NCBI RefSeq assembly: GCF_034932065.1 | Contig: NZ_JAYGHP010000001.1 | Location: 496,001 to 560,000 of the forward strand | Source of the DNA: Crocosphaera sp. UHCC 0190 | GTDB lineage: Bacteria; Cyanobacteriota; Cyanobacteriia; Cyanobacteriales; Microcystaceae | DNA length: 64,000 bases | Reading direction: 5' to 3' | In this document: in pieces, positions 56,213 through 64,000 of the stretch | Position numbering within the stretch: position 1 is the first letter of the stretch | Layout of the letters: each line of letters begins with the position of its first letter | The notes under the pieces: generated by a model | The model's database searches: none | What the model saw: only the letters and a program-made list of their open reading frames with translations | What the model was told of the DNA's origin: nothing | Made by a program: the position numbers and the translations under genes

Positions 56213-56920
56213 TTACAGTTCCCGTACAACTGGCTTATTATCAATAATTTCTCCCACTAAGACGACATCGGCAACTCCCACAAATAAGCCATTTTCCAGA
56301 ACCCCAGGAATATTGTTAATGGTTTGTTCTAGACTAGCAGGATCATCAATACTGTCAAACTTCACATCAATGACAAGATTACCTTGATCCGTCACAACGG
56401 GGCCCGCTTTTCTCACCCCCATGCGTAACTCTGGTTTACCCCCCAGTTGTGCTAATTTTCGCATCACAGGCACAACCGCTTTGGGAATGACTTCTACGGG
56501 TAACAAAAAGGTTGACCCTAGCTTATCCACCAGTTTATTAGCATCTACAACCACAATAAACTGCTCAGCCAAGCTATCAACAATTTTCTCTTGAGTATGG
56601 GCCGCCCCACCCCCCTTAATTAAGTTTTTTTGGGGATCAACTTCATCGGCCCCATCAATAGCAATATCAATACGATCCACCACATCTAAAGTGCTTAAGG
56701 GAATATTATATTTTCGAGCTAATACTTCGGCCTGAAACGAGGTGGTAACACCCACAATATTCTTGAGTTCCCCTGATTGTAGACGCTCACCAATATATTG
56801 AATAGCATAGGCAGTAGTGGAGCCTGTGCCTAAGCCGACAACTGAATTAGACTTAACGCGATCGGCGGCAGCTTTTCCTACCTCTTGTTTCATAATCACA
56901 ACTGGATCTGACATTCCCAT
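56213..56920 (-). CDS. rpiA: Ribose-5-phosphate isomerase A
   Basis: The 235-residue enzyme interconverts ribulose-5-phosphate and ribose-5-phosphate in the Calvin and pentose phosphate cycles. [39 protein letters not shown] and [12 protein letters not shown] are family signatures and hold the active-site Asp, Glu and Lys residues. Full length. Separate transcription is suggested by its own terminator. Confidence 0.97.
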   Translation of the reverse strand: MGMSDPVVIMKQEVGKAAADRVKSNSVVGLGTGSTTAYAIQYIGERLQSGELKNIVGVTTSFQAEVLARKYNIPLSTLDVVDRIDIAIDGADEVDPQKNLIKGGGAAHTQEKIVDSLAEQFIVVVDANKLVDKLGSTFLLPVEVIPKAVVPVMRKLAQLGGKPELRMGVRKAGPVVTDQGNLVIDVKFDSIDDPASLEQTINNIPGVLENGLFVGVADVVLVGEIIDNKPVVREL

Positions 56921-57042
56921 GCTCCTTAATAATCAACGATTTGGTGAAATTTCACTTTCCAGAAATAAGAATAGGGGATGAGTCAGCCTTTGATCAACTA
57001 TCTCTGGCTAAATAATCCATCCCTTATCTTTTTTTCCATCCC

Positions 57043-57522
57043 TTAGTTATTAGAAGCCGCTGTCAGCATTTCTTTCAGCTTTGTTAACTCATCCGCCCAA
57101 CGGGGATCGGGTTGAAAGCCTTCGTTGCTAGAACTTTGATGGGCTTTTTGACTGCGATCGCCGCGTTTTTTGCCGCCGCTACCGCCACCTTTTTTGGCCG
57201 CTGCTGGTTTAGGGGTGGGAGCAGGTGCGGTGCTGGTTGTTGGGGTAGATTCTTCATCTTCTTTCCCTTTGGCACGAGGTAAGGCTTTTTCTATTTTTAG
57301 GGGACTCTCCATAAAAGGCTGATCATTGTATTTTGCAATAAAATCATCAGCCATTTCATCAGTGGCCACGGTGACAAAAGCAAATCCCCGACATTTGCCC
57401 GTTTTGCGATCTTTGATCACTTTGATCGACATGATTTCCCCCGCATCTACAAATAAATCTTGTAGAGCTTGGCGTTCGATGTTTTCTTTGGGTAAGTTAC
57501 CAACATATAGACGAATGGGCAT
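57043..57522 (-). CDS. RRM-type RNA-binding protein (cyanobacterial Rbp)
   Basis: The ATG at 57522 (MPIRLYVGNLPKENIERQAL) is chosen because GGAGG lies just upstream; the open frame to 57606 is spurious. A single RRM shows RNP2 LYVGNL and RNP1 GKCRGFAFV. The C-terminal half is Ala/Pro then Gly/Lys-rich (AAAKKGGGSGGKKRG) and ends with PRWADELTKLKEML. Cyanobacterial Rbp proteins are often cold-induced and bind mRNA. The long C-terminal tail differs from the shortest Gly-rich Rbps. Confidence 0.92.
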   Translation of the reverse strand: MPIRLYVGNLPKENIERQALQDLFVDAGEIMSIKVIKDRKTGKCRGFAFVTVATDEMADDFIAKYNDQPFMESPLKIEKALPRAKGKEDEESTPTTSTAPAPTPKPAAAKKGGGSGGKKRGDRSQKAHQSSSNEGFQPDPRWADELTKLKEMLTAASNN

Positions 57523-58116
57523 TAGATATACCTCCGGTAATTGAGTTGAAAAAAACTTGGTTAACCCGCCAGCAGCAAGCCATGAGTGATTGAGTTTGCT
57601 TTGCACTAGGCAAATAACCGCCCAAGGACATCATTGCTTGATCACAGATATTTGTTTTAGCAATATTGGCTGCTGCTGTCAAAATTGACTTTCCCTTAAC
57701 GATGCTAGTGGCGTGAGTGTAATCATTGAGACTCGGCTTTTTCCAGTTCTGCCGATTGAGATGGATTGAACTGATACTGCCCTCTTAGATTATTACAGAT
57801 TGTATAGACGATTCGTCAAATAATTATGAGGATTTTTTAATGCTTTCCCTGTATACCCCCTAACTTTTGTTCACTTTGAGCAACTTTTTCGCAAAAGACT
57901 TGCTAAAAATGATGTTATATGCTTATTCATCTCATGGATCTGGGTAATCTAAATAGTAGTGGAGAACCTTACCGGAAAGGGATTTGTTAGAATTGATTAT
58001 ACATAAGGTAGACATTCTGTCAAATCTTTGTTACATTACTTGATATTCAGAAACAATAGAGAAGTTAAGCCCCTCTAGAGCATCTGAAACCCTTTGTATT
58101 TCTTGAAGGAGTCATT
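57523..58116. other. 594-bp divergent region upstream of the rbp and nblA genes
   Basis: No coding signal was accepted here. It must contain the rbp leader, which is probably long as in other cold-responsive RNA-binding protein genes, and the nblA promoter. I looked for a GTA-N8-TAC NtcA site and found no convincing match. Confidence 0.55.
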
Positions 58117-58281
58117 ATGGAACCGAAATCTCGTGATCTAAGCTTAGAACAACAATTTGAAATGAAACGCATGAGTGATGCTGCCATCAACATGAGTCGG
58201 GAACAAGCCATTGAACTTTTGCTTCAGGCTTCACGACTCCTGATGATTAAAACCAACGTTGTTCGTAAGTTAGCCAAATAG
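58117..58281 (+). CDS. nblA: NblA phycobilisome degradation protein, copy 1
   Basis: A 54-residue protein, MEPKSRDLSLEQQFEMKRM..., with the NblA core LEQQFEMKRM and NMSREQAIELLLQASRLLM. AAGGAG lies 6 bp upstream of the ATG. NblA binds phycobiliproteins and a Clp chaperone to direct phycobilisome breakdown under nutrient starvation. It is followed after 53 bp by a second, divergent copy. Confidence 0.93.
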   Translation: MEPKSRDLSLEQQFEMKRMSDAAINMSREQAIELLLQASRLLMIKTNVVRKLAK

Positions 58282-58334
58282 GGCTATTCCTGAGTTAAAT
58301 ATCACCACCTATCATTACAGTTACGGAGGTCATC

Positions 58335-58511
58335 ATGGACGCAACAGTCTTTGAATTATCGTTAGAACAACAGTTTGAACTGCAATGTTTACAACAAGAG
58401 TTCCAAAATCTCGAACGGGAACAAGTCATCAACTATTTACTCGATACCATGCAGCAAATCATGGCCCGAGATAATCTTATCAGAGATTTGATGAAAAATT
58501 CCTTATTCTAA
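58335..58511 (+). CDS. nblA: NblA phycobilisome degradation protein, copy 2
   Basis: A 58-residue protein, MDATVFELSLEQQFELQCLQ..., with LEREQVINYLLDTMQQIM. GGAGG is placed 5 bp before the ATG. It shares SLEQQFE and the helix pattern with copy 1 but differs at most other positions, so the pair is an old duplication, as in the nblA1-nblA2 pair of other cyanobacteria. The two products may form a heterodimer. Confidence 0.93.
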   Translation: MDATVFELSLEQQFELQCLQQEFQNLEREQVINYLLDTMQQIMARDNLIRDLMKNSLF

Positions 58512-58627
58512 TTTCTGGGGATTAGACGCTCTCCATCTCGTGCCAAGCTTCTAGACATTTTAGGCGCCAAGGAAGAGGGGCAAAGGGGTGTCGGGGGGTC
58601 AACCCATTGACTAAGTCTTCTCATGAT

Positions 58628-58954
58628 TTAATTTTTTCTCTGCCAAACGCGAAACATGAACCCTAAACTAACCAAAACGTAGCCTGATGTCAATAAACCA
58701 TTGAAATAGAGTAATCTTAAGGTTAAGGTTTCCGATGCCTGTAATGAGGCAAACCATAACAAACTATAGGCGATCGCCCAAACCAAAGTTAGTCGAATAG
58801 AGGCACGACTAGCGGATAATTCTTGACGACTTCCCTGATGACGAGATACAGTCCAGATTGCAGGTATCCAACCGACTACAGGGATGAGACAGATTATTTG
58901 TTGTAGTTTTTGTAGCTTTTGTTCTTGAAATGGGTCATGCTCGACATCGTTCAT
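58628..58954 (-). CDS. Hypothetical membrane protein, about 108 aa
   Basis: Start taken at MNDVEHDPFQEQKLQKL; the open frame begins 13 codons earlier. Three hydrophobic segments (ICLIPVVGWIPAIWTV; LVWAIAYSLLWFASL; LLTSGYVLVSLGFMFRVW) follow a short acidic N-terminus. No family is assigned. It is divergent from mobA with 72 bp between the starts. Confidence 0.7.
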   Translation of the reverse strand: MNDVEHDPFQEQKLQKLQQIICLIPVVGWIPAIWTVSRHQGSRQELSASRASIRLTLVWAIAYSLLWFASLQASETLTLRLLYFNGLLTSGYVLVSLGFMFRVWQRKN

Positions 58955-59026
58955 AGGTTTAACGAGATTAATTCCCCAACAGAAGTGTAACAAGGGAAAT
59001 CATCGCCCCGAACATTTTTATCAAAT

Positions 59027-59644
59027 ATGGAAACATTTCTTAATCTTAGCCTGAGTGCCATTATCTTAGCTGGGGGGAAAAGTTCTCGTATGGGACAAGA
59101 TAAAGCACTGCTTGAGGTTGGGGGCGTTCCCTTGCTGCAACGGACTGCAACACTGATTCAAGCCTATGCTGAGCCTATTTATATTATTACCCCTTGGAGC
59201 GATCGTTATCAATCTATCGTGCCTCGATCTTCTCATCTGTTGCAAGAAACCTTGTTATCAGGAGACACCCAAGGGCCTTTAGTGGGGTTTGCTCAAGCAT
59301 TGACATACATTAGAACCGAATGGGTGTTATTGTTGGCCTGTGATTTGCCCAATTTAAACCCTTCTGAGATAGAACAATGGTTAACCTGTTTAGTAAGGGT
59401 TTCAGAAACAGCGATCGCCTGTTTACCCCGTCATGCTAAAGGGTGGGAACCCCTATCTGGTTTTTATCGCCGTTGTTGTTTAAAGGACTTAGAAACCTTT
59501 ATTGACTCAGGAGGGCGATCATTTCAAAGATGGTTAAAAAATCAGTTAGTTGAAGAACTTCCTGTTAGTGATTCTAATAGTTTATTTAATTGCAACACTC
59601 CGGCTGATTTATTAAAAATAGATAACAAAATAAATAATTATTAA
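59027..59644 (+). CDS. mobA: Molybdenum cofactor guanylyltransferase
   Basis: The 205-residue enzyme transfers GMP to molybdopterin. It shows the nucleotide-binding signature AIILAGGKSSRMGQDKALL, the metal-binding ACDLPNL and the later CLPRHAKGWEPL. Full length. Its last bases overlap the convergent gene at 59641 by 4 bp. Confidence 0.92.
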   Translation: METFLNLSLSAIILAGGKSSRMGQDKALLEVGGVPLLQRTATLIQAYAEPIYIITPWSDRYQSIVPRSSHLLQETLLSGDTQGPLVGFAQALTYIRTEWVLLLACDLPNLNPSEIEQWLTCLVRVSETAIACLPRHAKGWEPLSGFYRRCCLKDLETFIDSGGRSFQRWLKNQLVEELPVSDSNSLFNCNTPADLLKIDNKINNY

Positions 59645-59964
59645 TAATAAACTGAACCATCAGGACGTTTGTAGAACTGATAAGATGGCTTAATACTAAA
59701 TAAGGTCGGTAAACCATTAGCATCAATACAGATACAAAGTGTCCCATCTTTTTGCACATTATAAACTTGCACAAAAAAGCTGATTTCTAGATGATCAGCA
59801 ATTGTGATTATAATATTGTTTTCTTCACTATTTAATAGTTCTTGATAAGATTTTTGCTCATATTTTTCCCCGATTTTATTGACTTCTTCTTGTAGAATTT
59901 GATAATTTCGACGCAGTGTTTGTCGTTGTTTTCCCTTTAATGGTAATAACTCAATTAGTTTCAT
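59641..59964 (-). CDS. Hypothetical protein, 107 aa
   Basis: Basic N-terminal helix (KGKQRQTLRRNYQILQEEVN), then a beta-rich part ending KPSYQFYKRPDGSVYY. Not assigned to a family. It is AT-rich compared with mobA and ends 4 bp inside mobA in the opposite direction. Confidence 0.6.
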   Translation of the reverse strand: MKLIELLPLKGKQRQTLRRNYQILQEEVNKIGEKYEQKSYQELLNSEENNIIITIADHLEISFFVQVYNVQKDGTLCICIDANGLPTLFSIKPSYQFYKRPDGSVYY

Positions 59965-60126
59965 TTTATTGTTTTAATGTAAAAAATAAGAGTTGATCTA
60001 AGGGCAACTGATCAGCAGATAAATCAGAAATACTTTGTTGTGTATGACCAATTTTAATCGAATGAAAAAAATAGTACAATAATTTATACTATAAAGAGTT
60101 GTAACGTTTGAAATCTTAAGGGAATT

Positions 60127-60441
60127 ATGACAGGCCAGGAATTACACGAACTTTTGTACAGTAAATGGGGAAGATCCTATGATATTCAACTACGACGAGT
60201 CAAGGGGAAAATTTTCTGTCAAGTCATGTGGAAATATCTAGAACAAGCATCTTTTCCCTTATCTGAACAAGAATACTTTGAACATCTCAATGCGATCGCT
60301 AATTATTTAACTGCTTGGGGAAGTTTAGAACAAATCAAAGCTTATTTAGAAACTACGAATGAGCGTCCCCGTTTAGGAAAAGCGGTTAGTATTCCTCTTG
60401 ACTTGGGAGAAAAAAGCTCTGAATGGATTTTAGATGATTAA
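60127..60441 (+). CDS. DUF3067 protein
   Basis: A 104-residue protein with the family pattern TGQELHELLYSKWGRSYDIQ and QEYFEHLNAIANYLTAWGS. DUF3067 is shared by cyanobacteria and plant chloroplasts. Its role is not known. It is convergent with tatC, 5 bp apart. Confidence 0.85.
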   Translation: MTGQELHELLYSKWGRSYDIQLRRVKGKIFCQVMWKYLEQASFPLSEQEYFEHLNAIANYLTAWGSLEQIKAYLETTNERPRLGKAVSIPLDLGEKSSEWILDD

Positions 60442-60446
60442 TAATA

Positions 60447-61235
60447 TTATTTACCGCTTAATTTTACCATACCAACGCCCCCAAAATATAATCCTAATAC
60501 CGCCCCTGCTAATAAAGATTGAGTCAAGGGATCGGTTGATGGGGTTAAAACCGCTCCTAAAATAACTGCTCCTAAAACAACGATACGCCACCCCTTTAAC
60601 ATCTGTTCTGATGAGACAATGCCTAAATTTCCTAAGATTAATTGAACCACCGGAATTTGAAAGGCAATTCCCGTACTAAACATTAATAATAAAACAAATT
60701 CAAAATAACTATCAATCGACCAAGCTTGTTCAACAACATCAGCCCCATAAGTAATAAAAAAGTTTAACGCGGCTGGAATTAATGCCCAATAAGAAAAGCC
60801 AATTCCCGCAAAAAACAGGACACTTGAGCCTAAAACAACAGGGCCTAATAACCCACGTTCACGACGAGTTAACCCTGGTAAAACAAACTGAATAACTTGA
60901 TAAAGAATGAAAGGACTAGCGATTAATAACCCACTATAACCTGCGACTTTGATCGAAACAAAAAAGAATTCCCCAGGGGCAAGTTGTAAAAATTTGACCC
61001 CTTGGGCGGGGACTTGTAACCATTTTACTAAAGGTTTGACGACAATAAAACAACCGATCATTCCTATGACAACCGCAATTAAACCATAAAAAATCCGCAT
61101 TCGTAGTTCGTCGAGATGATCAAATAGAGACATCTCTAGTTCATCAGGAATTTCATCAAGAAAGGGTTCCTTGTCTTCTTGAGCGTGGGTTTCTGTCTTA
61201 GTTGTTGTCATAGGATTTGCGATCGCGTTTACCAT
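60447..61235 (-). CDS. tatC: Sec-independent protein translocase TatC
   Basis: The six-helix core receptor of the twin-arginine export system. The family N-terminus [20 protein letters not shown] and the segment [20 protein letters not shown] are clear. Start is uncertain: Met at 61235 (MVNAIANPM) or 61211 (MTTTKTETH), with the frame open to 61259. The adjacent psaL-like gene lies upstream on the same strand, so they may share a transcript. Confidence 0.95.
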   Translation of the reverse strand: MVNAIANPMTTTKTETHAQEDKEPFLDEIPDELEMSLFDHLDELRMRIFYGLIAVVIGMIGCFIVVKPLVKWLQVPAQGVKFLQLAPGEFFFVSIKVAGYSGLLIASPFILYQVIQFVLPGLTRRERGLLGPVVLGSSVLFFAGIGFSYWALIPAALNFFITYGADVVEQAWSIDSYFEFVLLLMFSTGIAFQIPVVQLILGNLGIVSSEQMLKGWRIVVLGAVILGAVLTPSTDPLTQSLLAGAVLGLYFGGVGMVKLSGK

Positions 61236-61268
61236 TGACCATTGTAGGAAATTTCCCACCTGTTTTCT

Positions 61269-61739
61269 CTAACCCACAATCTTTGGTAATAGGTCAATTA
61301 AAGGAGTTTGGCCGAGAAAATAGGCAAAAAGTGCGCCACCACAGCCGCCAATCAAAAAACCATTGGCAAATTCACTCCAACCAATTTCAGTTCCCCAGTC
61401 TTCAGGGGGTTTCGGTGTCGTCAAAGTAGCGATCGGTTGACCAACCCCCACAGCGGCGTAAAGAGAGAGGGCAATAGTTAAAATACAGACAAGACCAATT
61501 GCTGCCAATAAACCAGCCGTATTACCATATTCTGTATGACGTAGGGGGCCTAACCAAGCAAAGGGGCCATAGAGAAAATAACCATGAGCCATACCAATTT
61601 CTAAACCACGACGGTTAGGGGATAAACCCTGACGATAGGCCGGGAGATTTCTAATATAAGCCAGAGACAACCCTGAAGCATTAACAGGGGTGGCTAGGTT
61701 GCCAACTTGAGGATCACCCCCATGTCCAATTATATCCAT
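61269..61739 (-). CDS. PsaL-like photosystem I subunit XI, second copy
   Basis: The 156-residue protein matches PsaL: GDPQVGNLATPVNASGLSLA, YIRNLPAYRQGLSPNRRGLE, IGMAHGYFLYGPFAWLGPLR and two C-terminal helices ending GGCGGALFAYFL. It is only partly similar to the canonical copy at 61965 and lies divergent to it, 225 bp apart. PsaL forms the trimer contact of photosystem I. A paralog could alter oligomer state or be condition-specific, such as a light-quality variant; that is inference. Confidence 0.88.
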   Translation of the reverse strand: MDIIGHGGDPQVGNLATPVNASGLSLAYIRNLPAYRQGLSPNRRGLEIGMAHGYFLYGPFAWLGPLRHTEYGNTAGLLAAIGLVCILTIALSLYAAVGVGQPIATLTTPKPPEDWGTEIGWSEFANGFLIGGCGGALFAYFLGQTPLIDLLPKIVG

Positions 61740-61964
61740 CGTAATAAATATCTTGATTGTGACGAGTGCTTACCAATTCTTAACTCTACCTCTTTTGTTG
61801 GGACAATTAGGGGCAAAATGTAAAGAATCTTTACTTAGATACAAATATTCATAAATTTTTTTAACGTTAAGGCTAAATTTAACATTGGCTTGCGCCTTCT
61901 TCCCTAAAATGTAATCTTACAAGTCAAGCATCCTATTCACAAAAATCAGGAGGACTCAAGAAAA

Positions 61965-62456
61965 ATGGCAGAAACTGGATACACCCAGATGGTCAAGGCA
62001 TACAATGATGACCCTTTTACTGGTCATTTATCAACCCCCATTTCTGACTCTGGCTTTACAAGAGCATTCATTTATAATCTTCCCATCTATCGCAAAGGAC
62101 TCTCCCCCCTAGGGCGTGGTTTAGAAGTGGGACTTGCTCACGGTTATTTCTTGGTTGGGCCCGAAGTTGTTTTTGGGACTAATCGTGATTTTGCTGCCGA
62201 TCCCTATCTTGCTGCATTATTAACCGCTATTGCGATCGTGATCATCGGTACCATTGGACTCAATGCTCATGGTTTAGTCTCTCTCAAGAGTGCCACTGAA
62301 TGCGCTCCCGAAACCGATGCCATGCAAACCTCTGAAGGTTGGAATCTATTTGCCAGCGGATTTTTCCTTGGTGGTACAGGCAGTGCCTTTATGGCCTATT
62401 TCTTGCTTGACAAGTTTTCTACCATTGATGCGATTTTCCGTGGCTTAGTTAACTAA
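61965..62456 (+). CDS. psaL: Photosystem I subunit XI (PsaL)
   Basis: A 163-residue PsaL with MAETGYTQMVKAYNDDPFTG, SDSGFTRAFIYNLPIYRKGL, GLEVGLAHGYFLVGP and GGTGSAFMAYFLLDKF. It is in the usual psaL-psaI order and has a well-placed AGGAGG-like site (CAGGAGGACTC) before the ATG. It is the thylakoid subunit that mediates trimer formation. Confidence 0.96.
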   Translation: MAETGYTQMVKAYNDDPFTGHLSTPISDSGFTRAFIYNLPIYRKGLSPLGRGLEVGLAHGYFLVGPEVVFGTNRDFAADPYLAALLTAIAIVIIGTIGLNAHGLVSLKSATECAPETDAMQTSEGWNLFASGFFLGGTGSAFMAYFLLDKFSTIDAIFRGLVN

Positions 62457-62552
62457 AATACCTGGAAACTGGCTAATTCGGTTGTCGTTGTTTCAAATTT
62501 TTGAAAAAGTTCTTGACCAAATTCAAAAGAAAACTCACAGGAGAATAATCAC

Positions 62553-62669
62553 ATGACTGGTGCTTATGCAGCGTCTTACTTACCTTGGATTTTAATTCCC
62601 ACCATCACCTGGCTGATGCCACTTGTTGTCATGGGGCTTTTGTTTATCTACATTGAACAGGATGCTTAA
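62553..62669 (+). CDS. psaI: Photosystem I subunit VIII (PsaI)
   Basis: A 38-residue single-helix protein: [20 protein letters not shown] and then [24 protein letters not shown] lies 9 bp before the ATG. PsaI stabilises PsaL in photosystem I, and its position just after psaL is diagnostic. Confidence 0.95.
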   Translation: MTGAYAASYLPWILIPTITWLMPLVVMGLLFIYIEQDA

Positions 62670-62734
62670 CTCGACAAAACATGGAGAATTAGGAATTTTT
62701 TATTCTTTAACATAATTTTCTCCATCTCTTAGAT

Positions 62735-62770
62735 GGCTTCACTTAAGATTTTAAGTGGAGCCTTATTTTT
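62735..62770 (+). terminator. Intrinsic terminator of psaL-psaI
   Basis: A 12-bp stem (GGCTTCACTTAA and its complement with one G-T pair), a 4-nt loop, then TTATTTTTT. Located 66 bp after the psaI stop. Confidence 0.9.
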
Positions 62771-62888
62771 TAAATCTTAACAACTCGTTAAAAATACAAT
62801 GATAGATTCTTTTAATACAGTTTTTTTTGAAGAATTGTGTTACAAGAATAAGGTAAGACTCGGCGATAAATTTGAGGAAATAAGAAAA

Positions 62889-63131
62889 ATGTGTTTAGCG
62901 GTTCCTGGAAAAGTCGTGAGTATTAGTGGGGATGAACCTTTGCTAAAAAAGGGGAAAGTTAGTTTTGGGGGCGTAATTAAAGAAGTGAGTTTAGCTTATG
63001 TTCCTGATGTGAAAATTGGGGATTATGTGATTGTTCATGTGGGCTTTGCTTTAAGTATTTTAGATGAAGAAGCAGCGGAACAAAGTTTGGCAGAATTTAG
63101 AGAAATGGAAGCTATCTTAAGTCAATCCTAA
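62889..63131 (+). CDS. hypC: Hydrogenase maturation chaperone HypC
   Basis: The 80-residue chaperone starts at ATG 62889 with the obligatory MCLAVPGKV motif, whose Cys2 carries the iron during assembly of the NiFe(CN)2CO centre. GDYVIVHVGFAL and the acidic helical tail are typical. The frame opens 30 codons earlier, but that part is not family-like. Its presence implies a NiFe hydrogenase elsewhere in the genome. Confidence 0.93.
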   Translation: MCLAVPGKVVSISGDEPLLKKGKVSFGGVIKEVSLAYVPDVKIGDYVIVHVGFALSILDEEAAEQSLAEFREMEAILSQS

Positions 63132-63162
63132 TAAATAAATTGATTTAAGTGGAAACTGTAAT

Positions 63163-64000
63163 ATGTTAGTCCGTTTTCTTCGTTTTTTGCTGTTGCTCTG
63201 TCTCGGTTTAACCCTGACCCTTTATTCCGCTTATTTTCCTCCCTATTCTCCAGTAATAGCATCTTCTATTCAGGTTGAAGAAGAACAGGCAAAAGAATGG
63301 TATCAACGGGGACAAATCACTCAAGCTATTGATATTTGGCAAAAAAATGCGAAAAACTATGCACAACAAGGGGAAATAGTCAGTCAGGCACGAATTCTCG
63401 GTTATCTCGCTTTAGCTTATGCTCAACTAGGAGAGTGGCAAAAGGCAGAAACCGCTATTAACCAGAGTTTAGAACTATTACAGACCAAAAAAGCAGAAAT
63501 AGAGGCTATACCTGTTTTAGCCGAAGCCTTAAACATTCAGGGAACATTATTCTTGGGTAGGGGAGATGGTTTATCCGCTTTATCGAGTTGGGAAGAAGCT
63601 ACCAAAACCTATGAGAAAATCAAGGACAATGTGGGCATTTTACGCACCAAAATTAACCAAGGAAGAGCATTACAAGCATTAGGGCTATATCCCAGGGCTT
63701 GCCGTTATTTGTTGGATACCTTAGCTGATAGCCCCCTTAATTGTGAGGATCTCACCTCCAACAGTTTAACTCCCTTGCTTCCTAAAACCTTGACTCCCCT
63801 AGAACAAGCGGGATGGCTCAGTTTAGCTCAAACATTGCGTCAAGAGGGTAATTTAGATGGTTCTCAGACCATTTTAGAATACATATTAACCCAGTTACCA
63901 AGTGAAGAGACAAAAACTTCTATTTTGTTTAGTTTAGGTAAAATTTTGGAAGTCGATAAGGATATTCAAGGAGCGCAAGAAAATTATCAACAGGCGATCG
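63163..64000 (+). CDS. TPR-repeat protein with signal peptide, 3' end outside the window
   Basis: An open frame from ATG 63163 to the window edge (about 279 codons). The start MLVRFLRFLLLLCLGLTLTL is a signal peptide. Repeated tetratricopeptide-like units follow (AKEWYQRGQITQAIDIWQK; LGYLALAYAQLGEWQKAETA; and later LGKILEVDKDIQGAQENYQQ). Cyanobacterial proteins of this layout often continue into a CHAT protease domain, but that part is not in view. Confidence 0.8.
   Translation, partial: MLVRFLRFLLLLCLGLTLTLYSAYFPPYSPVIASSIQVEEEQAKEWYQRGQITQAIDIWQKNAKNYAQQGEIVSQARILGYLALAYAQLGEWQKAETAINQSLELLQTKKAEIEAIPVLAEALNIQGTLFLGRGDGLSALSSWEEATKTYEKIKDNVGILRTKINQGRALQALGLYPRACRYLLDTLADSPLNCEDLTSNSLTPLLPKTLTPLEQAGWLSLAQTLRQEGNLDGSQTILEYILTQLPSEETKTSILFSLGKILEVDKDIQGAQENYQQAI

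Noticed and set aside
57523-57682. N-terminal extension of the RNA-binding protein and an overlapping minus-strand frame
   Set aside because: A strong GGAGG precedes the ATG at 57522, and the upstream frames look like leader RNA.
57720-58110. NtcA or other defined operator upstream of nblA
   Set aside because: No GTA-N8-TAC match with a correctly spaced -10 box was found, so no site was annotated.

Overview
The window is chromosomal DNA of a cyanobacterium, most probably a unicellular, moderately AT-rich member of the Chroococcales/Aphanothecaceae (Crocosphaera/Rippkaea/Cyanothece-like). The evidence is oxygenic photosynthesis genes (psaL-psaI, a second psaL-like gene, ycf54, two nblA, ycf35), a ChlH/CobN chelatase subunit, ferredoxin-dependent sulfite reductase, many copies of the HIP1 octamer GCGATCGC, and many families typical of cyanobacteria (DUF3120, DUF3067, DUF2997, Npun_R2821-type). 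The species assignment is an inference from gene content and was not tested.

Layout. 1-6.9 kb: acylphosphatase, a cNMP-binding-fold protein, a histidine phosphatase, the ATP synthase beta-epsilon operon, then a graveyard of small modules (broken DUF5615/DUF433 pair, hicBA, a decapitated GTPase) and a PBP4-type peptidase. 7-10.2 kb: fatty acid operon plsX-fabH-fabD, then a structurally degenerate tRNA-Val(CAC). 10.6-12.4 kb: DUF3120 membrane protein and an FHA-adenylate cyclase. 13.2-19.2 kb: five consecutive prepilin-like genes resembling the hormogonium polysaccharide (Hps) pseudopilins. 19.3-34.5 kb: mostly housekeeping and cell-surface genes (peptide permease, DUF2997-Ycf35-ferredoxin cluster, ComEC, a histidine-kinase-like protein without the phospho-acceptor His, creatininase family, a PEP-CTERM protein, Ycf54, RodZ-like, PanD, fasciclin). 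34.7-40 kb: lipA, rnhA and a 1,245-residue chelatase subunit. 40-43.3 kb: an AT-rich restriction-modification locus with a controller-like regulator and palindromic operators. 43.3-45.7 kb: a glycosyltransferase cluster beside a glutathionyl-hydroquinone reductase remnant. 45.9-64 kb: sulfite reductase, FHA-ABC exporter, chorismate synthase, a nucleotidyltransferase-like/XRE pair, a deacetylase-glycosidase fusion, rpiA, an RNA-binding protein, two nblA genes, mobA, tatC, two divergent psaL genes with psaI, hypC and the start of a TPR protein.

How it fits together. Most of the window is core metabolism: ATP synthesis, fatty acid initiation, photosystem I, chlorophyll and phycobilisome turnover, and sulfur, molybdopterin, lipoate and pantothenate metabolism. 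The accessory parts are the restriction-modification locus, the small toxin-antitoxin-like modules, the pseudopilin/exopolysaccharide cluster and several families of short palindromic repeats. No complete insertion sequence, prophage, rRNA operon or CRISPR array was seen. Eight items are shorter than 60 codons, cut by the window edge or non-coding, and came from reading the sequence directly: both nblA genes, psaI, the tRNA, the hydroquinone reductase remnant, the 3' partial TPR gene, a possible 5' partial gene tail and the C-box operators.
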